Assembly (NCBI RefSeq): GCF_030864355.1
Contig: NC_083394.1
Coordinates: forward strand, 1,860,001 to 1,924,000
Origin: Cutaneotrichosporon cavernicola
Lineage: Eukaryota; Basidiomycota; Tremellomycetes; Trichosporonales; Trichosporonaceae
Direction: 5' to 3'
DNA length: 64,000 nucleotides
Below are positions 13,032-24,033 of this stretch, piece after piece. Numbering within the stretch: the first letter of the stretch is position 1; each line of letters starts with the position of its first letter. A model generated the notes under the pieces. The model was not told the DNA's origin, did no database searches, and saw only the letters and a list, made by a program, of their open reading frames with translations. The position numbers were made by a program, and so were the translations under genes.

Positions 13032-14551
13032 ATGAGCAAGCTCGAGGCCGCGCAGCGCATGCTCACCTGGCTCGTCCAGGAGGGCGGATACGTGCACCCT
13101 AACGCCGAGGTTCGGGACGGTGCGTAACTGTCTGAAAGTCGGTAGCTGACAGTAGACGCATCAAGTGGGTTGGGACTGTACGCGACCGCGGATATTGGAG
13201 AGGAGCGCCTCATCTCGTGTCCCTTCAGCGTGGCCATTACGCCTACCCTCGCGGCGGATGCTATCACAAAGGTGTGCGGAGTCAAGGATGAGGACTTTGT
13301 ACATGACGGCGAGCGATGGTCTGAGCGCATGCTGGCCGCCGCCTACGTTGGCCTGCACCAGCTCTATACGGCAGAGGAGTGAGTTGCCGAATCGCAGCGC
13401 TGATAAAGATGGCCCGAGGCGCTCAAGCACCGTCCCTACGTGGAGACGCTTCCAACACCGTCAACGCCGCATACCTGGACCGAGGCGGAGCGGGGTCTGC
13501 TCAAGGGCACGAACCTCGCCGGCGCGGTGGAGAAGCAGGAACGTGAATGGCGCGCTGAAGCTGAGACGCTTCGTACCGTCCTCAAGGAAGAAGGCTTTAC
13601 TTGGTACGAGGCCGAAAGAAGGAGCTAATATCAGGGAGCGCTATGCGACTCTGAACGCGGCGGTGTCGTCGCGCGCGTTCCCCAGCGCCCTCCTTCGCCT
13701 TCCGGATGGCTCGGCGACGTCTGGCGAAAAGGTCGAGGAGAGCTACCCCGTCCTCCTCCCTGGTCTTGACCTGCTCAACCGTGAGTTCAGTGTAGCCTTG
13801 CTGATATAAGATAAGCGCGGACAGGCGATCACGTGGCTCTCGTCCAAGATCCCATCGTCCAAGGGTGACATTGAGGCCATCTCCTTCATCAGTCCCGGTC
13901 AGGAGGCCGGCGAGGTATTGAACAACTACGGAGCGAGGGGGAACGAGGCACTCCTCCTCGGTTACGGGTTTGTCATCCCCTCAAACCAGGACGATACGCT
14001 TGTGCTCCAGCTCGGGGGCATGAGTGATGAGATCGTGGCTGCTTTAGAGAAGCAGGGCCTCGAGGCTGGCAAGCGGTTTGAGGTCGGTCGCGATGGCGTG
14101 CTGCCGCAGGAGCTTGTTCGGACCGTGCGGGTTATGATGGCCGATAGCGGGTGCTCTTGCTGTGGTGGTGGTGACGACCACGACCACGATGACGATGATG
14201 GCCACGACCACGGGCATAACCACGGGCATGATGACGAGGATGACGACGAGGACGAGCACGCCGCACACGAGAAGGAGGTCAACGAGCTCGAGCTCGAGCT
14301 CGACGTCCTCGGCATGCTTGGCAACATGCTCGATGACAAGCTGGTCCGCCTCGAGGACGTGCCCGAGGCCGAGGCACGCCCCGAGATCGCCGAGATGGCC
14401 TCGACCTACCGCCAAGGTGAGTCCTCCGCAGTCCTGGCTGACAGCAGGCCAGATCGACATTGTATCCGCTGCCCTCGAGCAGCTCACCGAGCGTGTCGAT
14501 CGCGTCGAGATGCTCCTAGCCGACGGTCCCGAGTGCCCGTGCGGCTGTTAA
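13032..14551 (+). CDS. SET-domain protein-lysine methyltransferase (RKM/SETD-like)
   Basis: Six exons: 13032-13119, 13156 (or 13153)-13378, 13409-13603, 13635-13780, 13811-14416 and 14448-14551. The spliced protein starts MSKLEAAQRMLTWLVQEGGY. It then has GLGLYAT (start of the SET fold), LLPGLDLLNHKRGQAITW (the split-SET core with the conserved NH) and EVLNNYG (catalytic-site Tyr region), followed by a Rubisco-LSMT-like C-terminal region. This class methylates ribosomal proteins or elongation factors in yeasts; the substrate here is unknown. The C-terminal part contains CCGGG followed by about 30 residues almost entirely of Asp, His, Glu and Gly, which is unusual for the family. The second exon has two equally in-frame acceptors (CAG 13152, TAG 13155). 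Its end is 54 bp from the convergent aldolase. Confidence 0.85.
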
Positions 14552-14605
14552 CGTCCTTGTTCCCCTTGTTCCCCGTGTTCCATAGAAGTCTGCATATCCT
14601 AAGCA

Positions 14606-15489
14606 TTACGAGTACGCTCCACCCTTCTTCTCGGCCACGTCGCCGCCCGAGTCGGCGAGCTCGCGCCCCATCTGCCCAACAAGGCTGCCAATGTCAGTCG
14701 TGACGTTGGCCATGTCAAAGCCCTGCGCAAAGCGCTTGCTTGCCGTCTTGCCGTCTCCGCAGAAGATGGCCGCCTTCTTGCCATTATCATGTGCGGCCTT
14801 GAGGATACGCGCAATGGCGGCACTGTGCTCCTCCCCGCCAAACTCGACATTCATCGACTTGGACAGGTCGTAAGGTCCTGCCATTAGCTACTCCCTCCAT
14901 ATTTACTCACCGATGAAGAGTACGTCCAGTCCCTCTACTTTTGCAATCTCCTCGACATTCTCGACGCCAGCCCGACTCTCAATCTGCACCATGACCATGA
15001 GAGCATCGTCGGCCTGCTCGGCATACTCGCCTTCGCTGATGCCAAAGGACGCGCCACAGAACATGGGCCCGTAACCACGACTCCCGTGGGGAGGATACTT
15101 GTTCCAAGAGACAATCTTGCGCGCGTCCTCGGCAGTATGACACATGGGCGTCATGATACCGTGCGCACCCGAGTCGAGAGCACGCTTAACCAGCGCCTCC
15201 TCGGCGTTGGGGATACGCACGATTGGCGTCGCACCATATTGAGCGACGGCGTTACACAACTCGTAATAGTCGCGGTCGCCGATCATGCCGTGCTCGCCGT
15301 CAATGAGGACCCAGTTGAAGCCCTTGACGGTCGAGAGGATCGAGCGCGCGACCGACGAGGCCGGGAAGCTTGAGTCAGCGAACGCAACAGTCCAAGTGAA
15401 CCTCACGTTAACCAGAAGCCACGACCCTTCTCGCCGCGGGCGAGGGCGTTCTTGAGCGTCATGCGCGCCTGCATTGCTGTGTGGGTCAT
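14606..15489 (-). CDS. HpcH/HpaI-family aldolase
   Basis: Exons 15489-15407, 15368-14911 and 14877-14606 give 270 residues. Characteristic segments are RGFWLTFPA at the start, FNWVLIDGEHG (metal-binding Glu region), PIVRIPN, GAHGIMTPM, and ALMVMVQIESRAGVENVEEI running into LDVLFIGPYDLS. These match the class II pyruvate aldolase family (2-dehydro-3-deoxyglucarate or 4-hydroxy-2-oxo-acid aldolases), which cleave or form 2-oxo acids by retro-aldol chemistry using a divalent metal. The physiological substrate cannot be told from sequence. The start could also be the in-frame ATG at 15474. Introns are 38 and 33 nt. Confidence 0.9.
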
Positions 15490-15812
15490 GTTGGGCGAGG
15501 AATGAATACGTCTCTAGTGTGTCCCCTGCCGCTTGCTTACATACCCAACAGCCCACCGCGTTAGTCGGCATGATGTCGGTCCGGAGCCGGAGTTGGCCGG
15601 TATGCCGGCGGCCCAACACGGCTATCTGCTGAGTTTGGTGCTTCAAATAACTTGTAATTGAAATGAATAAAATACCGGACCAGCTGGCCCGCAACCAACA
15701 ACAGTGGCGGCCCTTCTGACGGCTTTCTTCGTAGCCACGAGTGGCTCGCTATCTATCTCAGCGTCCTCGGCCGCTTCCTCGGATTCCACCTGTCAGTTCC
15801 GCCGCATGTTCG

Positions 15813-16020
15813 GGTTCTTGCAGTCTGTCATGGTGGATCCAGGTTTTGTTCTTGCAATCTGTGGTCCAGGTCGTGGTCCTGCAGTCTGTCATGGTCCAGG
15901 TCGTGTTCCGGCAGTCTGTCATGGTCCAGGTCGTGTTCCGGCAGTCTGTCATGGTCCAGGTCGTGTTCTTGCATTCCGTCATGGTCCAGGTTGTGTTCTT
16001 GCATTCCGCCATGGTCCAGG
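15813..16020 (+). repeat. 30-bp minisatellite, about seven copies
   Basis: Units end at 15900, 15930, 15960, 15990 and 16020 with a strict 30-bp period, around a core GTCATGGTCCAGG. Two diverged copies precede them. Because the period is a multiple of three, open frames on both strands run through it as decapeptide repeats, but nothing else supports coding. Confidence 0.9.
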
Positions 16021-16434
16021 CTAACGTCCCCAATGACAGCCAGCGCCACCGGTCAATACTACTCGGCAACGGCCCGCCCAGTCCTTTAAAGTGGCGTAAT
16101 TTCAAAGCAGACCTCCTCTCATCTCGGCCTGGCCACTACGTCCCTCTTCTTCCCCGCAGTAGTTGGCCTTCCTATGCGACTAGATGGCTGCCCTTTCAGC
16201 GGAAGTGGGGTATCGGCGGTGCTAGTATGTGGATGTCTAATCTCGGCTAACAATAAGCTGTAAGATCGCCAGATCGTTCGTCAACGCCTGACTTGAAATG
16301 CTAACCCATCATAAGTGTTCATCTCGCTGGGTCATCGTGGCTAAACTTTGTGCTCTGCTGCACGAGATCGCACATCCTCGCATTGGCACCATCCCCGTTC
16401 ATGGTGGCGCGTTTGCCACTTGGATCTGCTTGGG

Positions 16435-16516
16435 CGGTCTGTACATCGGTCGTGGAGCAGCCGTTTCCACCCCGTCGGTCTGTACATCGATCGTGGAGCA
16501 GCCGTTTCCACCCCGT
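16435..16516 (+). repeat. 41-bp tandem duplication inside the transporter pseudogene
   Basis: CGGTCTGTACATCG through CACCCCGT at 16435-16475 is repeated at 16476-16516 with one substitution (GGT/GAT). Confidence 0.85.
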
Positions 16517-16785
16517 CCCCTCGTCGTCATCCTCCTGACAGTCCCGAGGGCCCCCGATTTTATATACCAGGAGGACAAGGCCGTCGCCATCTCCGCCAAG
16601 CGCAACGCCAACGGCGACGCAGACAAGCCCGTCTTGCACAAAGTTACGAGATCAAGGCCGCCCTCGCTGTCGAGGAGTGTCATTTCGATCGCAACCAACT
16701 GCACTGGAAACGGTATTGTCAGCTACTTCCTCTCACCGATTCTCAAGCTCGTTGCATCACCATGGCCGTCCAGATTAGCGCTTTC

Positions 16786-16863
16786 AATGGTTACCTCGCC
16801 CCCTGTATCCTCGCCATCGCTACCAATGGTTACCTCGCCCCTGTATCCTCGTCATCGCTACCA
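16786..16863 (+). repeat. 39-bp tandem duplication inside the transporter pseudogene
   Basis: AATGGTTACCTCGCC through ATCGCTACC at 16786 is repeated at 16825 with one deletion and one substitution. Confidence 0.85.
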
Positions 16864-17610
16864 CTGTCGCCCAGTTCGTACCGTATTGGCCGCTGACCCA
16901 TTTGACTTATCTCGACCGCAGGCATGCTCATGGCTTACTGTCATCCCATTCCTCTTCACATTCTTCGGCTTTTACGACATTACTTGGGGCCATCCTGCCC
17001 TACGAGCTGCGTACCAAGGGTCTCGGGATCTTGTTTGCATCCCCAACCTCGCCGTCGCTTTCAACACTTACGTCAACCCGATCGCGCTGGCTGCCTTCGC
17101 GCGGAAGTACTACACCGTTTACATCTGCACGCTTTCGGTCCTGTTGTTGATCATTTGCTTCTACTTCCCCGACGAGATCTCTCTCGCGTTCCATGAGGGC
17201 ATGCGCGGTGACTGAAAGAACGCCGCGCCTCAATGCGCAGGCAAGGACACGCTCGAGCGCTAGTCGCCGGAGAAGGACGGCGAGAGCAACGACGAGTGGA
17301 CCGAGAACAAGGCTTAGTCAGATAACGAGTGGTGTGTGGTAAAGTAATGGAAGTACTGTGGTGGAATATGCAACAATGTGGGATACAAGGAGAGCTTACA
17401 GCAAGATGAATTCAACCGACTACGCCTATGTGCCTTGGGAGGAGCTGCGCTGGCATCGGTGGTGGTTTAGTGAATGTCAGTTGGGTTTAGTACGCGTTAG
17501 TCATGCCTCCCTCACTCCCTCGACGCGCGCATGTATCTTCATACGCACACTACCAGTCTAAGCATTACAATCATCATAGTCACAGTGTAGCGGGTGGTAG
17601 ATCCTCGCTT

Positions 17611-19283
17611 TTAGAACGTCTCCTCGTCGTCCAACTCGCCATCGAACTCGTCGTTTGGAACCTGGTGTGAGCGTCCGGAGTATTGCATTGCACCGCCCAT
17701 CGGACCATGCCAGACGCCGCGACTCACCTCGAAGCCGTCCTCGGTCTGGTAGAGCACCTCCTGGACCTTGGCAAGCGTATCCCGCTCCTCGGGATCGATG
17801 TGGTCGAGGTTGATACGGTCGCCGACTATGAGCTCGATCGACCGCAGCTTGGCAAAGTAGAAGTCACGCTCCTTCTCGAGGCCTTCGCACTGCGCCTGCA
17901 TCTCGACAACCTGCGCGGTGAGCTGGTTGATCTGCGCGGTCGACGCGGCCGATGGCGCGCGGGGCGCCGCAACACCGACCGACGGGCGGCCTGTGGTAGT
18001 GCGCGCCGTGCTCGCGCGCACCGGGGGAGCACCCGATCCCGACGACGCCATCATGCCCCGTCCTGTAGTGTCGTACGCCGCTCCAGTCGAGTTGGCGTCC
18101 CAGAACTTCTTCATCCACTGCAGGAACTCGAGGTTGTCCTGCATCCGGCACCTTGAGTTAGCGGAATCACGAGTGCGAGTGCGAGCGAACGATGAGTCGG
18201 CGTGGAGAGAGCCAGCCAGCAACCGCCAGCGGACTGGCGACGCAGACACCTCCACTTGCGGTGGGAACCGCCACGTGTGACACAGACATCCCAAGCCCTC
18301 GTACACACTGCATCACGCCGCACTCACTTGACGAGCTTGCCGACAGGAATCGGCTTGTCAATCTTGTGCTTGGCGAACGCCTTCTGCAGAATCTTAAAGT
18401 TCTCGAGGTACTCGTACTCCATGCGCGCGTTGAACTTGACACGAGACATGGGGAGGTCGCCTGTCGTCAGCGTCGTTGGGCGGGGTGTAGCGTGCGGCCA
18501 AGGCTCGAAACCAGAAGCTACGCCACCGGGTGGCGAAGCGAGTTCGGGCCAGGGACCACGCCGAGGCCGAGCGGCCCTGGACGATTATGCAGGAGTTCGG
18601 TGGCGTCCTGATGGGGCCGTGCCATGACACGGCGCCCGTCCATGTGGATGGCTGGCTACGCCGATGCGGATCGAGATCGACCTACCATAGATCGAGTCGA
18701 GCACCTACCAGTTAGCTCGACCTGAAGTCTGGGGAGCTTACCTGACAGTAGACGATACCTTTGCCGCATTCGTCGACCTTCTGTACGACCTGGGGGGCGA
18801 GGAGGTCGTTGAGCCATGAGAGCAGCTCGCCTCGTGCTGGTGTCAGTGGGAGTGAAAAGGGGGGGGAAGGGGGACGGGGTGGGTGGGTGTTTGAGAGAAA
18901 TGGAGACACAGAAGAGGACGCGGAAGGAAGCACGGAGAACGAGAAGTACCGAGGTTGGGCGAGTGTGGAGACGGCTTGTTTGGCGAGCCCGGCGGCGTGG
19001 ATGCGCCGGCGCTGAGCTGGGAGGAGATGCGCGAGGTCGAGGTGTTCATGATGGGGAACTGTGTAGAGGGTAGATGAGGGAGGAGGGAATGGGAGGATCA
19101 AGACGAGGACGAGGAAGCCAAGTCATTGCTCAAGCAGCGAGGGGCGAGGAGTGTGCGCGATCATCGCACGGTGATGTCCGCGTGGGGGTGCGGGTGGGGG
19201 TGGAGGATGGGCCGTAGAGGTAGATGTAGAGACTAATGGAACCCAAAGTATTGATACTCACACTCTCCAGTGTAGACAGACAT
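17611..19283 (-). CDS. BIM1: EB1/Bim1/Mal3 microtubule plus-end-binding protein
   Basis: Exon set a: 19283-19262, 18836-18742, 18704-18686 (19 nt), 18460-18328, 18151-17728 and 17661-17611, giving 247 residues. The calponin-homology domain reads ELLSWLNDLL, VDECGKGIVYCQ, VLDSIYG, then MSRVKFNARMEYEYLENFK and CRMQDNLEFLQWMKKFWD, all EB1 hallmarks. A Ser/Thr/Arg linker, a coiled coil (EBH, about 165-220) and an acidic tail ending DEETF follow. EB1 tracks growing microtubule ends and recruits partners. An alternative first exon at 19049-18950 (ATG 19049) is also in phase with 18836 and would replace MSVYTGES by a 34-residue Ser/Pro-rich N-terminus (273 residues total). The last intron (66 nt) is a multiple of three without a stop. 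Confidence 0.93.
18950..19049 (-). other. BIM1: Alternative first coding exon of the EB1 gene
   Basis: ATG at 19049 (MNTSTSRISSQLSAGASTPP...) ends at 18950 with donor GTACTT after one base of a codon, the same phase as exon 1a (19262). It joins to A-RGELLSW. Exon 1a cannot be spliced to this exon in frame, so the two are mutually exclusive as coding starts. Confidence 0.6.
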
Positions 19284-19831
19284 GTTTGACAAGTGATGAG
19301 AGATGAAATGAAGATGAAGATGAATGTGATGTGTAGCGTGTAGCTTTGGAGAGTGGGAGATTGGATGCTACTGAGTCTAGGCTTCTTGGGCGAGCCAAGG
19401 CAAACACGCGTGTCGCGACCTTCTCAGGCACAACACACTCCCGGTGGCACCCCTTTATCACCAACTTGTTCAAAAATCAACACGTCATTATTGACCTAGC
19501 CCTACTCTTTTATCTCCCATGTTCTCGAGAAACCCAGCTAGAACAGAGTACAGCTACATGCATGAGACAGGGCAAGCCCTGGCTACAAGATATATGCGTA
19601 TGGGTCCTGATGACAGGGGTCCGCCAGGGGATCGCCAGCAGCCTCCCACAACACGCAGGGACGGCTGATGGCTGATTGATTCTGGTGCTTGCTTGATCTC
19701 GATCTTGATTGATGACTTTGGAAATGAATTTGAACTCGGAGATGAATGTGCTATAGAAAGAGAAACCCAAAATCCACAGGAGAAGATGCGATACACACGT
19801 TGCGGAGCGTTGCGGGGCCTAGCCTAGAGCC

Positions 19832-22451
19832 TTAGTGTTGAAACAAGTCGTGGAAGACGGAAGGAATCTCGGCCGACTTGAAGCGGTACGCGCACTCGGT
19901 CGAGCGCAGCATCTCAACGTCACCGCCAGCAGCTTGAACAAAACTGACGATGACGCCGTTGACAGGCGGTGCCTGTCCCTGCCGGGACGAGGGCGGCACG
20001 GCGGCGGCGGCACGCAGCGCGTAGCCCTCAACCGATCGTGGCAGGTCAAAGTTGATGACGAGTGGCGCCCAAGGGATCTCAGGCGGCTTGGGGTTGACAT
20101 CGAAGCACACGAGGAAGCGCGGGCCCTGTCCAGCAATGCTCATGCGCCACTGCTGCAGGATTGTCTTCTTCTGGCCCTGCGGCATGTCGGGCGAGAGGTA
20201 CAGTGTCTCCCACTGCCGCCCAGAGAGCTTGTACACGACCGCTTCGAGCATTGAGTAAGAGCCGACGTGGATGATCGCCTGCCACAGTGGGTAGTCGTCG
20301 AGCATCTTGACGAGCGTGTCGAGCTTGTATTCCTTGGCGCGTGCTGCTTCCTCGCTCATCCCGCCCGCGTTCGCGCGACCAGAACCAATGGTGCCTGGTC
20401 CAGCGTCCGTGGACTGCTCTTCGGAACGCGCCGACCCGGTGATCGTAAGGTAGACGTATGTGTGCTTGACGTTGAGGCCGGGGCTGATCGACGACACCGA
20501 TTCCTGCGAGTTGGTTGAGCCCTCGCGGCGTACGAGGACGCGGACTGGGTCGCGGACCTGTAACTGGTTCGAAAAGTTGATGACGTCTGTCGGGATCGTG
20601 TTCGAGAAGATGCACGTCTGACGATCGACTGGCGACGACGAGGATGGTGCCTGCCCACTGGGGCCAGGGGTCCCGAAGCGTGACGGCTGAGCCGACGGGA
20701 AAGGCGTCTTGCTCTGTGGGTTAAATGGAGAGTGGGCGCCGTTGTCGAAGGGGCTGCCAACGGTAGTCGAGAAGCCGCCCGGGGTGAGTGGACCAGCACC
20801 GCCGCGGCGAGGGGAGGGGAGGAGCCGAGCAACGCTCAGGACATTCTCGTACAGGTTGCGCGCAATTAGCTGGTCGACCTCGTCGAGCTAAATAAAAATG
20901 TCAGACATGTCTCATCTTAGGTCAGCCAAGACAGACTTACGATAAGGAGTCGGCACTCGGCTCCTGATAAGCCGCCACTCCTGACATTCATAATCTCGTT
21001 GATCTTAGCCGGCGTTCCGATCAAAATTTGGATCGCGTCGCGCTGCATGTTCGCGACCTCGTTGGGGAGAGAGCTCGATCCGGCCGCACCAGCAGCCAGT
21101 GCAGCACGGACGCCCAGAGGACCACCAACGTTGCGAATGACTGTATCACGTCAGTTATGCACAACAGTCGCTGACATACGTTTGTGACACTGGGTGGCTT
21201 GATCAACAGTCGTGGTGATGATGATGACGGACGGTCCACGGAATGAGCCTTTCATGGGCGCGAGGGTCAGACACAGCTGGAGCGCCGGGATCACACTAGT
21301 TGTCAGCCCCTGTGCCACCGTGTCAGATCTTACTAGGATATGATGCGCTCCTGGGTGGGAGGCGCCTGCGCAATGATATCCGAGCCCTTGAGCATGAACG
21401 GAAGGACACGGGCCTGAATCTTGTTCGGAGGGCCAATACTGTGTGTGAGCTGCTGCCACGTCCAGCCGGCCGAGGACGGCGACGACGCAAAGACATACCC
21501 ATATTTGGAGATCGAGCGCAGCAGATCGGACTTGAGCTGTAAGTGCTCCCACTTTGTGACGACGATGCCTGCTCCGGGCGCGGCTGCGCTGTTGTTGTTC
21601 ATGCCACTGCCACCCTGCTCGCGCTGGTTCTGTAGGTGGCCGCCGGGGCTAGGCACCCATTCTCGGCCTCCACCAGCACCCCCTCCACAGCCGTACTTGC
21701 CACCGCCGGGAGCGCCCCACATGCCATTGTCGATGCTATCGTTGAGAAGGCTCGAGCCGAACGAGCGGTTTACAGGCGTTCGGGGTCCTCCAAAGTCACG
21801 GCTGGGAGAGAGATGGCCGTGCGGCGAGAGCGGGCCGCCAATGGGTGATTCGAGTGGAGGCATGCTCATTCTTGCAAACATGCGGGGGTCGCCGTGGTGC
21901 GAATGCCCGTTCGGGAGGCCAGAGGTCTGCCCCATTCCGAGCTGTGGTCCACTCCCACCCGCGTTGTTCTGCGCCTGAAGCCGCTGCAGTTGTGTGACGC
22001 TCGTGGACAGAGCTGCGATCTGCTGCGTGAGGGCGGCAATCTCGTTTCCCTCGCCTGTGGACGAGCGACCACCCATGGAAGCAGACGTCGGGGAGAGAGT
22101 GGGCGTAGCTGTGTCAAAGGGCGAGAACATACGTCCACCGCCAATCCCCGAGAGGGAGCCGTTGGGCAGGGCAGATGAGGGAAGGGCAGTCTTGACGGCG
22201 TTGGCGAGCTGCGCAACGTGCGTCTGTAGGAGTGCAACGGCGGCCTCGTTGGCAGCGACACGTGCCGCGAGGGCGTTATATCCCGAGTCGTCCTTACTGA
22301 TGAATGGTGGGGCTGACGCGGCACTGGTGGCGGACACTGCAGAAACGGCCGACGCCGCCGGAGACGTCGCAAAGGCCGTACCCGAGCCGCCCACAGGTGT
22401 TGGGGTCGAGACCTCGGCGCGGTCGGGGGTGGCGTCCCTGTTGCTTGCCAT
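19832..22451 (-). CDS. DEAD-box-fold protein with degenerate catalytic motifs (eIF4A-like pseudo-helicase)
   Basis: Exons 22451-21499, 21438-21334, 21295-21180, 21140-20941 and 20887-19832 give exactly 810 codons (809 residues). Residues 1-300 are low-complexity (Ala/Ser/Gly) with two possible short coiled coils. The core follows DEAD-box order: KWEHLQLKSDLLRSISKYGI and KIQ (Q-motif), then QAPPTQERI at 342-350 where Walker A (AxxGxGKT) belongs. ITTTVDQATQ lies at motif Ia, ILIGTPAKI at Ib, LDEVDQLI (DEVD, 460-463) at motif II, FSNT at the SAT position and APLVINFDLPRSVEGYALR at V-VI. Walker A lacks both glycines and the lysine (Arg349); motif VI lacks the arginine finger pattern. It is probably an RNA- or protein-binding scaffold unable to hydrolyse ATP. 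The function is unknown. Confidence 0.82.
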
Positions 22452-24033
22452 TATGGTGGCTGAGCAAGAAGGAGCAGTGGGCGATCGTTGGATGAGGTCT
22501 AGGTGGAGGCACTGTCCGAGATGAGTGCGAGGTGTGGGTGGACCCGTGGCTCGATGCGACGTTAGGTGTCGCTCAGGCCTGACCTAGGGGGGCCGTGCAG
22601 GGCGTGCGCTTGAGAAAGATGCAGACGAGGTGGGGCCAAGGGGTTCGAGAGTCGCTATGCTTGTGGGAATCTGAAAGGAGATGGATAGGGCGAGGGGAGT
22701 GGGATGGAGAATGGAGGGGAGGATTACAAAGAAAAGCCACCAGAGGGGCGTGGCGTAGGTACTGGCGTACTGGCGTCCAACTCGTCGACTTTTGACTTGT
22801 TCAGGCGCAGGGAGGAATGAAATGGTCGTACAGGTGTGAGACGTGAGACAGTGCGAGACAAAGCTAGGTGATGTTACTCTAGCATGCGAGATGGGGGAGG
22901 GATGTGAGAGTATGCGAATGTGTTGAAATGCAAGGAGGATGAGAGAATGAGCAAGTGGCGAGAGAGAGCTATGCTCTGTTGAGCGTTGCCCTTTGATGAT
23001 TCTTGAAAGAGTGACGAGATGCCTGAGAGGGATATGTAGGTGTAAAGAGGTGGAGGACTACATTTGATGGCAAAATGCCTTTCCTTCCTTGTTACCGGAA
23101 TCATCAGGTCCCATGCCGTTAACATCGTCGTCGGCTTTTCCGACGCTCATCTGCCTACGCCGCTCAACGCGCGGCCCGCCCACAAAGTTACGGAGCGCAC
23201 ATGAGAGTAGGTTTCCAAGCCCACCGCCCACTTGGCTGTACAACGATAGACTTGAATCCTTCCAGCTTGAGCTTTGTCCTCCAAATTTACATCCGCATCT
23301 ATCCCTGCCACGCTCCCGGATCACCCAAACCTTAGCCAGCCATCACTTTGTCATGACTGCTAGAGACCACAGAAGAAGATGATCATCTCTAACACTTTAC
23401 AAAGCCGAAAGTGACGCCGAGGTTCCCTCGAACCCGATTAGCGGAGTCACATCCACTATCACTCTCCACTCTCCACGCTCTCCACCGATCCACCGACGCC
23501 ACTGAATAGCCGGCCAAGCGACCCCGAATTGGCGCGAATTGGGCAGGGCTGTAATTCATCTGATCAGAATAGGGTTGGGCCCCGGCCTTGCTTGATTAAG
23601 CAGCCGCAGACACGTGGTGCGTCGTCCCAAATTCGGAACATTCAATGTGGCAGGCAGTGTCAAGCCCAGTTATCCTCCATGTCCTTGTGCAACGCATACC
23701 GCCTGGCGTGACATGAGCAATGCGAGATGCGGAAACTCGCGTGCTTCCATTCCTGGTCGTGATAGATCAAGCCGCTTCTCGCGTCCCAGTTAGTCACAAG
23801 GCGTATAGACATCATGGGAGACACCGGTTGGTGGGAATTTTGGGACTGCGCCAGATTCAGTCATCCTTGGCATATGGCATCTCACTGCCGCGACTGTGAA
23901 AAGCATGTCCGACACGTGCTCGGACTCTGTCAGTTGCGCGATCCATCCAACCTGGAACCGCTGAACCGCGGTCGCTAACTGTCATGATGCGAGGTACATC
24001 CCAACCCCAGAGCCACTACAAGGAAGAAGCCGT
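22452..24033. other. Intergenic region without a supported gene
   Basis: The first about 600 bp are pyrimidine-rich on the - strand, as expected for promoter/leader of the pseudo-helicase gene. Nothing protein-like or tRNA-like was found between 23050 and 24033. Confidence 0.6.

Larger units (their letters stand above)
16330..17320 (+). pseudogene. Degenerate MFS sugar (lactose/hexose-type) transporter
   Basis: Recognisable transporter blocks lie in different frames. YEIKAALAVEECHFDRNQ is near 16640-16700. TGNGIVSYFLSPILKLV, the loop and TM7 region of fungal lactose/hexose permeases, is near 16700-16760. FLFTFFGFYDITWG is near 16960, and NLAVAFNTYVNPIAL to FYFPDE is at 17045-17175, followed by a charged tail. 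Frameshifts, missing segments and two internal tandem duplications (41 bp and about 39 bp) disrupt it, and there is no usable start. Family assignment rests on motif recall from this transporter family. Confidence 0.75.

Noticed and set aside
15813..16020. CRISPR-like array
   Set aside because: Units are contiguous with no unique spacers; this is a eukaryotic minisatellite.
15704..16250. Proteins with decapeptide repeats on either strand over the minisatellite
   Set aside because: Frames are open only because the unit is 30 bp; there are no flanking conserved sequences or clear starts.
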